NCBI GenBank assembly: GCA_023434425.1
Contig: JAEYSS010000277.1
Coordinates: 1 to 11,620 of the forward strand
Direction of reading: 5' to 3'
From: Pseudomonadota bacterium
GTDB lineage: Bacteria > Pseudomonadota > Alphaproteobacteria > Ferrovibrionales > Ferrovibrionaceae
Length of the DNA: 11,620 nt
In this document: piece by piece, positions 1 through 8,633 of the stretch
How positions within the stretch are numbered: position 1 is the stretch's first letter
Layout of the letters: every line of letters starts with the position of its first letter
The notes under the pieces: generated by a model
Database searches by the model: none
What the model was told of the DNA's origin: nothing
What the model saw: the letters and a program-made list of their open reading frames with translations, nothing else
Made by a program: the position numbers and the translations under genes

Positions 1-324
1 CAGCCAGGGCACATCCGGGCGTTCGCCAGCGAGGCGGTTCAGCGTGTCCATGCGCCTAGCCGCAATCTCGGCATTCGGCGACACGCGGTCATAAGGCTGG
101 CAGTCCCAGGCCGGCAGGGTCAGCACCGGCAAGTCGGGTGCGAAGAACTTGAGCGCAGCCTCCAGCGTCGCCATGCGGGCATCGTCACGGCAGACATGCA
201 GCACGCCACGGCCCTTCTGCCGCTGCGCCAGTGCAGCCAGCAGGCGCGCATCCTGCCCTTCCGGGCTGCCGGCCAATGCCCAGCGGCCCGGCCGGGTCAG
301 AATATCCGGCAAAACGAAAGGCAT
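1..324 (-). CDS. mfd: Transcription-repair coupling factor Mfd, N-terminal 108 residues (cut by window edge)
   Basis: Mfd is an ATP-dependent DNA translocase. It removes RNA polymerase stalled at lesions and recruits UvrA, starting transcription-coupled nucleotide excision repair. Only the first 108 codons are visible; the frame is open to the edge of the window. They correspond to the UvrB-like N-terminal module. The most diagnostic stretch is residues 73-83 (WDCQPYDRVSP), nearly invariant in Mfd, preceded by the typical 'VLHVCRDDARM' segment at residues 41-51. The ATG at 324-322 follows the sdhE stop by only 4 bases, with no clear Shine-Dalgarno sequence, so translational coupling to sdhE is likely. 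The helicase and RNA-polymerase-binding domains lie outside the window, so intactness cannot be judged. Identification rests on the motifs plus the sdhE-mfd neighbourhood common in alphaproteobacteria. Confidence 0.9.
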   Translation of the reverse strand, partial: MPFVLPDILTRPGRWALAGSPEGQDARLLAALAQRQKGRGVLHVCRDDARMATLEAALKFFAPDLPVLTLPAWDCQPYDRVSPNAEIAARRMDTLNRLAGERPDVPWL

Positions 325-328
325 ATGT

Positions 329-595
329 TCAGAACGATAACTTGTAGGCCTTGAGAAGTTTCATCACGCCGGTATCGAGATGCGGCGGCACCGGATCGCG
401 GCCGATCGCCCAGGCATAAATCTGCGGATCGTCGTAGCTCTCCAGCAGCGTCTCATACTGATCGAGCTCGACCTCCGTGAAGGTCGGCAGATGCCGGCGC
501 GCGAAGCTGCCGAGCAGGAGGTCGACCTCCTTCATGCCGGTATAAAGGCTGCGATGCAGCAGGCGCTTGCGGCGGATCTCGATATCCTCGGCCAT
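329..595 (-). CDS. sdhE: FAD assembly factor SdhE (succinate dehydrogenase flavinylation factor)
   Basis: This 88-residue cytosolic protein belongs to the SdhE/Sdh5 (DUF339, YgfY) family. The family binds the flavoprotein subunit SdhA and promotes covalent attachment of FAD, so it is needed for complex II assembly. Length and sequence fit: an RRKRLLHRS helix at residues 8-16, the signature region at 19-25, a DLLLGSFA stretch at 25-32, and a C-terminal YDDPQIYAWAIGR segment typical of the family. The conserved RGxxE motif reads T19-G20-M-K-E23, so the glycine and glutamate are kept but the arginine is threonine. I chose the ATG at 595 because an AAGGGA Shine-Dalgarno-like site lies 11 bases upstream and the family starts here; a longer TTG-started reading (from 667) would run into the promoter. 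It is the first gene of a probable sdhE-mfd operon and is divergent from recG. Confidence 0.9.
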   Translation of the reverse strand: MAEDIEIRRKRLLHRSLYTGMKEVDLLLGSFARRHLPTFTEVELDQYETLLESYDDPQIYAWAIGRDPVPPHLDTGVMKLLKAYKLSF

Positions 596-637
596 ATGGG
601 GGGCGGTCCCTTGGGGGTGTTTCCGGAACGTGGGCAG

Positions 638-667
638 GATATAGTACGCCAACCCTTGGATTCTCAA
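638..667 (-). promoter_or_regulatory. Candidate sigma-70-type promoter for sdhE-mfd
   Basis: Read on the minus strand, TTGAGA (667-662) is followed after 18 bases by TATATC (643-638). This gives acceptable -35 and -10 hexamers, with an expected start of transcription near 631 and a leader of about 35 bases before the sdhE ATG. The same AT-rich patch reads TATAGT (640-645) on the plus strand, which could serve as a -10 for recG, although I see no good -35 at proper spacing there. The whole divergent gap is 596-693. This is inference from hexamer matches only. Confidence 0.4.
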
Positions 668-693
668 GGTTTACCCGGAAAATTCCATCTCCC

Positions 694-2805
694 ATGCGTC
701 CGGAATCGCTGTTTACCGCCTTCGCACCGATCACCAGCCTGAAAGGCTGCGGGCCCAAGCTTGCGCCGCTGGTGGAAAAGCTGGTCGGCGGCGGCCGGGT
801 GCTGGACCTGTGGTGGCATCTGCCGAGCGGGCTGATCGACCGCCGCTACCGCCCCGCCATCGCCGAAGCCGAGCCCGGCCGCATCGCCACACTGCAGGTG
901 ACCATCGACCGCCATCTGCCACCGCGCAGCAACCGCATGCCCTACAAGGTGCAATGCCACGACGGCAGCGGCCGGCTGACGCTGGTCTTCTTCAATGGCC
1001 GCGAGGACTTCCTGAAGAATAGCCTGCCAGAGGGGGAAATCCGCGCGATCAGCGGCATGATCGAGCTGTTCGACGGGCAGGTGCAGATGACACACCCGGA
1101 TCGCATGGGCACGCTGGAAGAGATCGAACAGATGGCCGCCGTCGAGCCGGTCTACCCACTCACCGCGGGTGTCGCGCCGCGCACCCTGGCCAAGATCATC
1201 GACGGCGCTCTGGCCCGGGCGACCGACCTGCCGGAATGGCTCGATCCGGCTTATCAGAAACGTGAAGGCTGGCCCGGCTGGCGCGAGGCACTGCTGGCCG
1301 CGCACCGGCCGGAGAACATGGCCGATATCGAGAAGGATACGCCGGCACGGCAGCGGCTCGCCTTTGACGAACTGCTGTCGAACCAGCTGGCCCTGCTGCT
1401 GGTGCGTCGCCGGCTGAAGCGCCAGACCGGCCGCACCGTCGCAGGTGACGGCCGCCTGCGCGATGCGCTGGCAAAGCTGCTGCCCTGGCCGCTGACCAAC
1501 GCGCAGCGTCAGGCCAACGCGGAAATCGCCGCCGACATGGCGAGCGAGCGGCGCATGCTACGGCTTCTGCAGGGCGATGTGGGCAGCGGCAAAACGATGG
1601 TGGCGCTGAATGCCCTGCTGCTCTGCGTCGAGAGCGGCGCGCAGGCTGCGCTGATGGCGCCGACCGAAATCCTCGCCCGCCAGCATGCCGAGACGCTGGA
1701 GCCTTTCTGCAGCAAGCTGGGCGTGACCCTGGCGCTGTTGACCGGCCGCGACAAGGGCAAGGCGCGTGCGGCCCTGCTGCAGCGGCTGGCTGCCGGCGAG
1801 ATCGATATTCTCGTGGGCACGCATGCCCTGTTCCAGGACGATGTGGTGTTCAGGGATCTGGCGCTGGCGGTGATCGACGAACAGCATCGTTTCGGTGTCA
1901 GCCAGCGGCTTGGGCTGGCGGCAAAAGGTCAGCGCGACAAGGGCGGCGTCGATATCCTGGTGATGACGGCGACGCCGATCCCGCGCACGCTGTCGCTCAC
2001 CGCCTATGGCGACATGGATGTCTCGAAGCTGACCGAGAAGCCGCCGGGCCGCAGTCCTGTCGACACGCGCACCATTGCCGCCGACCGCTATCTCGATGTG
2101 GTCGCGGCGGTGATGCGTAAGATCAGGGCCGGCGAGCAGGTCTACTGGGTCTGTCCGCTGGTCGAGGAGAACGAGCAGCTCGATCTTGCCGCCGCCGCCG
2201 AGCGGCATTCGGCGCTGAAGCTGGCGCTGGAGCCGGAGCTTGGCGAGGGCAGTATCGGGCTGGTGCATGGCAAGATGACGCCGAGCGAAAAAGATGCCGC
2301 GATGGAGGCTTTCTCCACCGGAAAATCCAAACTGCTGGTCGCCACCACGGTGATCGAGGTCGGCGTCGATGTGCCCAATGCCACGCTGATCGTGATCGAG
2401 CATGCCGAACGCTTCGGGCTGGCGCAGTTGCACCAGCTGCGCGGCCGGGTCGGACGCGGCGGCAAACCCGGCGCCTGCCTTCTCGTCTACAGCGGCCCGC
2501 TGGGCGAGACCGCGAAATCCCGCCTGAAAATCATCCGCGAGACCGATGACGGATTCCTGATTGCCGAGGAAGACCTGCGCCTGCGCGGCGCCGGCGAAGT
2601 CCTGGGCACGCGCCAGAGCGGCCTGCCCGACTTCCGCGTTGCCGATCTGGCGGCCCACGCCGAACTTCTCGCAGCGGCGCGCGACGATGCCCGGCTGATC
2701 CTGGAGCGCGACCCGAAACTGGCCAGCGAACGCGGCAAGGCTCTGCTGACGCTGCTCTACCTGTTCGAGCGCGACGCCGCGATCCAGTATCTGCAGTCGG
2801 GCTAG
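694..2805 (+). CDS. recG: ATP-dependent DNA helicase RecG
   Basis: RecG is a superfamily 2 translocase that remodels stalled replication forks and branch-migrates Holliday junctions and R-loops. The 703-residue length is normal. The N-terminal part (about 1-230) holds the 'LKGCGPKLAPLVEKL' helix-hairpin-like start and the OB-fold wedge domain. Helicase motifs follow in order: Walker A GDVGSGKT (294-301), DEQH box (395-398), TATPIPRT (425-432), IEVGVDVPNA before residue 570, and motif VI QLRGRVGRG (581-589). The RecG-specific TRG motif region, RLRGAGEVLGTRQSG, is at 629-643. All key residues are present, so the gene looks intact. The ATG at 694 has only a weak GGAA upstream (677-680), but no in-frame alternative lies close by. 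RecG is divergent from sdhE and convergent with pccA, ending 14 bases from the pccA stop. Confidence 0.97.
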   Translation: MRPESLFTAFAPITSLKGCGPKLAPLVEKLVGGGRVLDLWWHLPSGLIDRRYRPAIAEAEPGRIATLQVTIDRHLPPRSNRMPYKVQCHDGSGRLTLVFFNGREDFLKNSLPEGEIRAISGMIELFDGQVQMTHPDRMGTLEEIEQMAAVEPVYPLTAGVAPRTLAKIIDGALARATDLPEWLDPAYQKREGWPGWREALLAAHRPENMADIEKDTPARQRLAFDELLSNQLALLLVRRRLKRQTGRTVAGDGRLRDALAKLLPWPLTNAQRQANAEIAADMASERRMLRLLQGDVGSGKTMVALNALLLCVESGAQAALMAPTEILARQHAETLEPFCSKLGVTLALLTGRDKGKARAALLQRLAAGEIDILVGTHALFQDDVVFRDLALAVIDEQHRFGVSQRLGLAAKGQRDKGGVDILVMTATPIPRTLSLTAYGDMDVSKLTEKPPGRSPVDTRTIAADRYLDVVAAVMRKIRAGEQVYWVCPLVEENEQLDLAAAAERHSALKLALEPELGEGSIGLVHGKMTPSEKDAAMEAFSTGKSKLLVATTVIEVGVDVPNATLIVIEHAERFGLAQLHQLRGRVGRGGKPGACLLVYSGPLGETAKSRLKIIRETDDGFLIAEEDLRLRGAGEVLGTRQSGLPDFRVADLAAHAELLAAARDDARLILERDPKLASERGKALLTLLYLFERDAAIQYLQSG

Positions 2806-2819
2806 CCGCGGCCGGCGAC

Positions 2820-4820
<2,001 letters not shown>

Positions 4821-4831
4821 GATCTCTGATC

Positions 4832-6364
4832 TCACAACGGAATGTTGTCGTGCTTCTTCCAAGGATTTTCCAGCTTCTTGTCGCGCAGCATGGCGAGCGA
4901 GCGGGCAATCCGGAAGCGCGTATTGTGCGGCATGATCACGTCGTCGATGAAACCGCGATGCCCGGCCACAAAAGGATTGGCGAACTTCTGGCGATACTCT
5001 TCCGTCCGCGCGGCGATCTTCTCGGCATCGCCGATCTCGCTGCGGAAGATGATCTCCACCGCGCCCTTCGGGCCCATCACCGCGATTTCCGCCGAGGGCC
5101 AGGCGTAATTGACGTCGCCGCGCAGATGCTTGGACGACATCACGTCATAGGCGCCGCCATAGGCCTTGCGCGTGATCACCGTGACCTTCGGCGTGGTCGC
5201 TTCGGCATAGGCAAACAGCAGCTTGGCACCGTGCTTGATGATGCCGCCATATTCCTGCGCCGTGCCCGGCAGGAAGCCCGGCACATCGACGAAGGTGACG
5301 ATCGGAATGTCGTAGCAATCACAAAAACGAACGAAACGCGCGCCCTTGCGCGATGAGTCGATATCGAGACAGCCGGCCAGCACCATCGGCTGGTTGGCGA
5401 CGATACCCACGGTCCGGCCGCCGATGCGGGCGAAACCGATGATGATATTCTTGGCGTAATTGGGCTGCACCTCGAAGAAGTCGCCCTCGTCCACCACCTT
5501 CTCGATCAGCTCCTTCATGTCGTAGGGCTTGTTCGGATTGGGCGGCACCAGCGTATCGAGCGAGGCTTCCTGGCGGTTGATCGGATCCCAGGTCTCGCGG
5601 ATCGGCGGTTTCTCGCGGTTGTTCAGCGGCAGGAAATCGAACATGCGGCGCGTCTGTGCCAGCGCCTCGACGTCATTCTCGAAGGCGTTGTCGGCCACGG
5701 AAGACTTGGTGGTATGCGTCACCGCGCCACCCAGCTGCTCCTGCGTCACCACCTCCTGCGTCACGGTCTTGACCACGTCAGGCCCGGTGACGAACATGTA
5801 GCTGCTGTCCTTCACCATGAAGATGAAGTCGGTCATCGCCGGCGAATAGACCGCGCCGCCGGCACATGGCCCCATGATCACCGAAATCTGCGGCACCACG
5901 CCCGAGGCCAGCGCGTTGCGCTGGAACACCTCCGCATAGCCGGCCAGACTGTCGACGCCTTCCTGGATGCGCGCACCACCGGAATCGTTCAGACCGATCA
6001 CCGGCAGGCCGACCTTCATGGCAGCATCCATGATCTTGCAGATCTTGCCGGCATGTGCCGCCGACAGCGAACCGCCGAAGACAGTGAAGTCCTGGCTGAA
6101 CACGAAGGTCGCGCGGCCATTGATGGTGCCATAGCCGGTGACGACGCCGTCGCCGGCCACCTTCTGGCTGTCCATGCCGAAATCGGTGCAGTCATGTTCG
6201 ACGAACATGTCCCACTCCTCGAAGGAGCCGGGATCGAGCAGGAGTTCCAGCCTTTCGCGCGCGGTCAGCTTGCCCTTGGCATGCTGTGCCTCGATGCGCT
6301 TGGCACCGCCGCCCTGACGGGCCTGGCTGCGCTTTTCTTCCAATTGCCGGATGATGTCCTGCAT
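4832..6364 (-). CDS. pccB: Propionyl-CoA carboxylase, carboxyltransferase beta subunit
   Basis: This is the carboxyltransferase that moves the carboxyl group from biotin on PccA to the acyl-CoA. It has 510 residues, exactly the usual size. Two crotonase-like halves are visible: the N-half contains FSQDFTVFGGSLS (89-101), GGARIQEGV (129-137) and the oxyanion-hole region GPCAGGAVYSPA (165-176); the C-half contains VDVPGFLPGTAQEYGGIIKHGAK (within 359-381) and AYGGAYDVMSSKH (401-413). The Asp407 in AYDVM occupies the position where propionyl-CoA-preferring enzymes carry aspartate, which favours a propionyl-CoA assignment (family knowledge, from memory). The ATG at 6364 is preceded by GGGGAG four bases upstream and gives the family-typical MQDIIRQLEEKR start, so I rejected the in-frame GTG at 6430. 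It is first gene of the pccB-pccA operon. No pccR-type regulator or methylmalonyl-CoA mutase gene is in the window. Confidence 0.93.
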   Translation of the reverse strand: MQDIIRQLEEKRSQARQGGGAKRIEAQHAKGKLTARERLELLLDPGSFEEWDMFVEHDCTDFGMDSQKVAGDGVVTGYGTINGRATFVFSQDFTVFGGSLSAAHAGKICKIMDAAMKVGLPVIGLNDSGGARIQEGVDSLAGYAEVFQRNALASGVVPQISVIMGPCAGGAVYSPAMTDFIFMVKDSSYMFVTGPDVVKTVTQEVVTQEQLGGAVTHTTKSSVADNAFENDVEALAQTRRMFDFLPLNNREKPPIRETWDPINRQEASLDTLVPPNPNKPYDMKELIEKVVDEGDFFEVQPNYAKNIIIGFARIGGRTVGIVANQPMVLAGCLDIDSSRKGARFVRFCDCYDIPIVTFVDVPGFLPGTAQEYGGIIKHGAKLLFAYAEATTPKVTVITRKAYGGAYDVMSSKHLRGDVNYAWPSAEIAVMGPKGAVEIIFRSEIGDAEKIAARTEEYRQKFANPFVAGHRGFIDDVIMPHNTRFRIARSLAMLRDKKLENPWKKHDNIPL

Positions 6365-6392
6365 GCAACTCCCCACTGCAAGGCTTAACGCC

Positions 6393-6412
6393 AAGCGCCT
6401 ATCCTGGCGCTT
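6393..6412. promoter_or_regulatory. Perfect 7-bp inverted repeat upstream of pccB, possible operator
   Basis: AAGCGCC (6393-6399) and GGCGCTT (6406-6412) form a perfect inverted repeat with a 6-base centre, 29-48 bases upstream of the pccB start codon. A third related half-site, GGCGTTA, is read on the minus strand immediately beside it (6392-6386). The position, between the likely promoter and the start codon, suits a repressor operator or a 5' leader hairpin. I do not recognise the motif as that of a known regulator, and no regulator gene is adjacent. A further 8-base palindrome, TAGGCCTA, lies at 6441-6448. Confidence 0.35.
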
Positions 6413-6492
6413 ATGACGCGCCGATGACACGACCGTGGCATAGGCCTAGCATATCGCGCGACACGGGCAAATAGTCTGGGGTGCAGTGCAAA

Positions 6493-6515
6493 AAACTCCA
6501 CGATAAGCGGAGTTT
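6493..6515 (-). terminator. Rho-independent terminator of the pentapeptide-repeat gene
   Basis: On the minus strand, AAACTCC (6515-6509), a 9-base loop and GGAGTTT (6499-6493) make a 7-bp stem. Its last three T's run straight into further T's, so six T's in a row follow GGAG (6496-6491). It lies 44-66 bases after the stop codon of the pentapeptide-repeat gene and upstream of the pccB promoter region, so it separates the two minus-strand units. An overlapping alternative stem, CGATAA (6519-6514 on the minus strand) with TTATCG (6506-6501), would exclude it. Confidence 0.7.
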
Positions 6516-6558
6516 ATCGAGGCTGATATATGAGTTGGGCGCCCGACTTCAGGGCGCG

Positions 6559-7794
6559 TCAGCCCTGGCGTTGCGGCAGACGGGCGTCAGAAAGGTCGGC
6601 CCCCTCCAGCAGGGCGCGCGACATATCGGCCTCGTCCAGCCAGGCCTGCTTCAGCCTGGCGCCGCGCAGGTCGGCGCCGCGCAGCACACTGCGCGTCAGA
6701 TTGACCGGAAAAGCGCGATCGAGACTCACCGTCAACGGACTGAGATCGGCATCGCGCAGATCGGCGCGCACCAGCATGGCGCCGGTCAGGTTGGCGCCGC
6801 GCAGATCCGCACCCGAAAGATTGCAGTCGCGCATATCTGCTTCGACGAGCCTGGTGCCCTGCAGCGAGGCGCGCGCCAGATCCAGTCCCTGCAGGATGAC
6901 GCCATCCATATTCGCACCGGTCAGGACGATCCCGGGCCGCGCTCCGATATGGCGCAGGTCGAGCCGGCTGAATTCGAACAGCCGGCCCTGACGGCCGCCG
7001 GTCTCCACCCAAAGCCTGTAGAGCCGGAATGCCTCCTCGATCGGCACGCCAAGTTCTGCCAGCGGTCGCCCGCGCGGCTTGTCGTCGAGCACGCCCTGCA
7101 CGTCGGCGCCAGCCATGACGGTATTCTCGAGATTCACGCCAACCAGCACGGCGCCACGCAGACGCGCATCCTTGAGGTTTGCGCCACTGAGATCGGCACC
7201 GGAAAGATTGGCACCATCCAGCTTCGCGGATGTCAGATTGGCGCGGGTAAGCACGCAGTTGACCAGCACCGCATCGGTGAAGTCCGTCCGGCCCGCAGTC
7301 ACGCCGGTCATGTTGGCGCCGGTGAGATCGGCAGCGATCAGGCGCGCGCCACCCAGATCGACGGCGTCGTGATCAGGTTTTTTCAGACGCATGTTGCCGC
7401 TGGTGTCGCGCTCGGCAATCACGCCGTCACGCATATCGGCATCCTGCAAACGCGCGCCGGTGAGATCCGCGCCACGCAGCGACGCGCCGCGCAGATCGGC
7501 GCGATCGAGCCGCGCACCATGCATGACTGCACCGCGCAGATCGGCGCCATAGAGCACGGCGCTGCTCAGGTTGGTGTCGGAGAAGTTGGCCGATTGCAGA
7601 TTACAACCGGTGAAGTCAGCACCGGACAGATCGGCGCCGGCCATGGTGAGATGGGAAAGATCGCGGAACTGAAAGATCGCCCGCTTACCGCCAGGCAGTC
7701 GCTGGCGGTATTTTTCGTGATCGGCGATGGTGGCCAGCAGCTCGCCGTAACCCACCTTCGGCCGCTGGCGCTTGGAGATATCTGTTCCTGCCAT
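6559..7794 (-). CDS. Pentapeptide-repeat protein with two capped repeat modules, function unknown
   Basis: This 411-residue protein is built from A(D/N)LxG-type pentapeptides, expected to form right-handed square beta-helices. No signal peptide or membrane segment is visible, so it is probably cytosolic. Repeats fill about residues 42-126, 144-237 and 273-407, broken by short non-repeat stretches at 127-143 and 353-365. Two segments look like helical N-caps preceding repeats: residues 22-45 (ADHEKYRQRLPGGKRAIFQF) and 251-275 (EEAFRLYRLWVETGGRQGRL...F). They share a pattern of aromatic, basic residues, GG, then a hydrophobic F-x-F, suggesting an internally duplicated module. The ATG at 7794 follows a GGGGGG tract by 6 bases; a GTG at 7815 would add seven residues. 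It is flanked by its own candidate promoter and terminator, so it is probably monocistronic. Some pentapeptide proteins mimic DNA and bind gyrase, but nothing here shows that role, and the neighbours give no clue. Confidence 0.85.
   Translation of the reverse strand: MAGTDISKRQRPKVGYGELLATIADHEKYRQRLPGGKRAIFQFRDLSHLTMAGADLSGADFTGCNLQSANFSDTNLSSAVLYGADLRGAVMHGARLDRADLRGASLRGADLTGARLQDADMRDGVIAERDTSGNMRLKKPDHDAVDLGGARLIAADLTGANMTGVTAGRTDFTDAVLVNCVLTRANLTSAKLDGANLSGADLSGANLKDARLRGAVLVGVNLENTVMAGADVQGVLDDKPRGRPLAELGVPIEEAFRLYRLWVETGGRQGRLFEFSRLDLRHIGARPGIVLTGANMDGVILQGLDLARASLQGTRLVEADMRDCNLSGADLRGANLTGAMLVRADLRDADLSPLTVSLDRAFPVNLTRSVLRGADLRGARLKQAWLDEADMSRALLEGADLSDARLPQRQG
6574..7671 (-). repeat. 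15-base coding repeats underlying the pentapeptide array
   Basis: The pentapeptide array produces degenerate 15-base periodicity in the DNA. On the plus strand the unit approximates GCGCAGATCGGCGCC (Gly-Ala-Asp-Leu-Arg on the coding strand) and recurs many times, for example near 6661, 6757, 7491, 7531 and 7631. The copies are diverged rather than identical, as expected for an old array held by protein structure. The same periodicity explains a long open but non-genic frame on the opposite strand. Confidence 0.7.
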
Positions 7795-7835
7795 GTCGGA
7801 CCCCCCGGCCGACACTCAAACCCCGTCAACGGCCA

Positions 7836-7841
7836 CTTATA
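7836..7841 (-). promoter_or_regulatory. Candidate -10 element for the pentapeptide-repeat gene
   Basis: TATAAG on the minus strand lies in the 116-base gap between atp12 and the pentapeptide gene. It would place transcription start near 7829, leaving a leader of about 35 bases before the ATG at 7794 but only about 14 before the alternative GTG at 7815, which mildly favours the ATG. I see no convincing -35 at 16-18 bases, so this is a weak call. Confidence 0.3.
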
Positions 7842-7910
7842 GCAAGCCGACTCGCATTAGGGTAGCACAGGTCGCGTTTCGAATCAGTCGCGCATTCAGT
7901 GGCAGAACGG

Positions 7911-8612
7911 TCAGTTACGGTTGTGTAACAGTGTTAAAAAGCGGGCAGTTGCCTGCAGGTCAGCCAGCAGCCCGGCCCGGCGCGCGGCAGCTTCGGCATC
8001 TTCCCCCCAGCGCTCGGTCTGATGGAGTTCATCCAGCAGCGCCGCCCGGTGCGCCGCTTCGGCATCCAGGCGGCCGTCCAGCAGGGCCAGCCCCAGCACC
8101 ACCGATCCGGTATTGGTGGTGGCGCCATGCAGGGCGGTCAGCCGCCAGGCATCCAGCCCCAAGCAGACGCGCTCCAGCCGCGGCTTCAGTTCGGCCGGCT
8201 GCGCCACCGCGATGATGCCTGAGGTGACGTTCAGCTGGACGTCATAGCGGTCGCGGAACCAGTCGAGCAGCGGCTGCCAGTCCACCGCCTGCCGGTCGGC
8301 CAGGGTTGCCGGTTGATCGGCCCGGTAGGACAGGAGATCGGTATCTCCGTACCGGACGACATCGTCGCGGGCAAATGTCGGGTCGACCATCACGCGATCG
8401 ATCGCCGTCGCGGCAAGCTGCATCAGCGGCATCGATTGCGGCCGGATCTCGTCCTGCTGGGCCTGCCACTCGCCGGCGATGGCGTCGGCCAGTGCCAGGG
8501 TCGGCAGGCGCAGTTCAGCCTTGGCCGGGGTTTTCAACACGCGCGCATCGAGGCGAACGATTGCGCCGTCCTCGGCCTGCTCTGCGGTCGCGAGCTTGTA
8601 GAAACGTTTCAT
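7911..8612 (-). CDS. ATP12-family F1-ATPase assembly chaperone
   Basis: The 233-residue protein matches the ATP12 family, whose mitochondrial members bind the F1 alpha subunit and prevent its aggregation during ATP synthase assembly; bacterial members are essentially alphaproteobacterial. Family features seen: start MKRFYK, LDARVLKTPAKAELRLPT (21-38), AIAGEWQAQ (45-52), MPLMQLAATAIDRV (61-74), YGDTDLLSYRA (88-98), Q-x-x-x-W-x-P-LLDW (108-118), TGSVVLGLAL (168-177) and WGEDAEAAARR (202-212). Length is normal and there is no signal sequence, so it acts in the cytoplasm. It lies 21 bases downstream of the asmA-like gene on the same strand and is probably the last gene of that operon. The Shine-Dalgarno sequence is poor, which suggests coupling. 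No T-tract terminator follows the stop. ATP12 genes commonly sit next to a HAD phosphatase gene, which is here two genes upstream. Confidence 0.92.
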   Translation of the reverse strand: MKRFYKLATAEQAEDGAIVRLDARVLKTPAKAELRLPTLALADAIAGEWQAQQDEIRPQSMPLMQLAATAIDRVMVDPTFARDDVVRYGDTDLLSYRADQPATLADRQAVDWQPLLDWFRDRYDVQLNVTSGIIAVAQPAELKPRLERVCLGLDAWRLTALHGATTNTGSVVLGLALLDGRLDAEAAHRAALLDELHQTERWGEDAEAAARRAGLLADLQATARFLTLLHNRN

Positions 8613-8633
8613 GCGGCGGCTTATACCGGCGGG

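Noticed and set aside
1558..2658. A 366-codon minus-strand open frame inside recG.
   Set aside because: RecG motifs are complete on the plus strand; the antisense product shows no family features.
4821..4862. An upstream TTG start for pccA (4862), overlapping pccB.
   Set aside because: The ATG at 4820 gives the conserved N-terminus of biotin carboxylases and a normal 11-base gap.
6365..6430. An upstream in-frame GTG (6430) as the pccB start.
   Set aside because: The ATG at 6364 has a well-placed GGGGAG and gives the standard N-terminus and length; the extension would cover the inverted repeat and leader.
6481..6496. TTTTTTGCACTGCAC on the minus strand as a PccR-like site (TTTGCA half).
   Set aside because: The T-run is explained by the terminator, the second half does not match TTTGCAAA, and it is more than 110 bases from pccB.
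6481..7842. A 453-codon open frame on the plus strand opposite the pentapeptide gene.
   Set aside because: It is the mirror of the 15-base coding repeats, giving monotonous IGA/QIGAG-type sequence with no family resemblance; the minus-strand frame is a clear pentapeptide protein.
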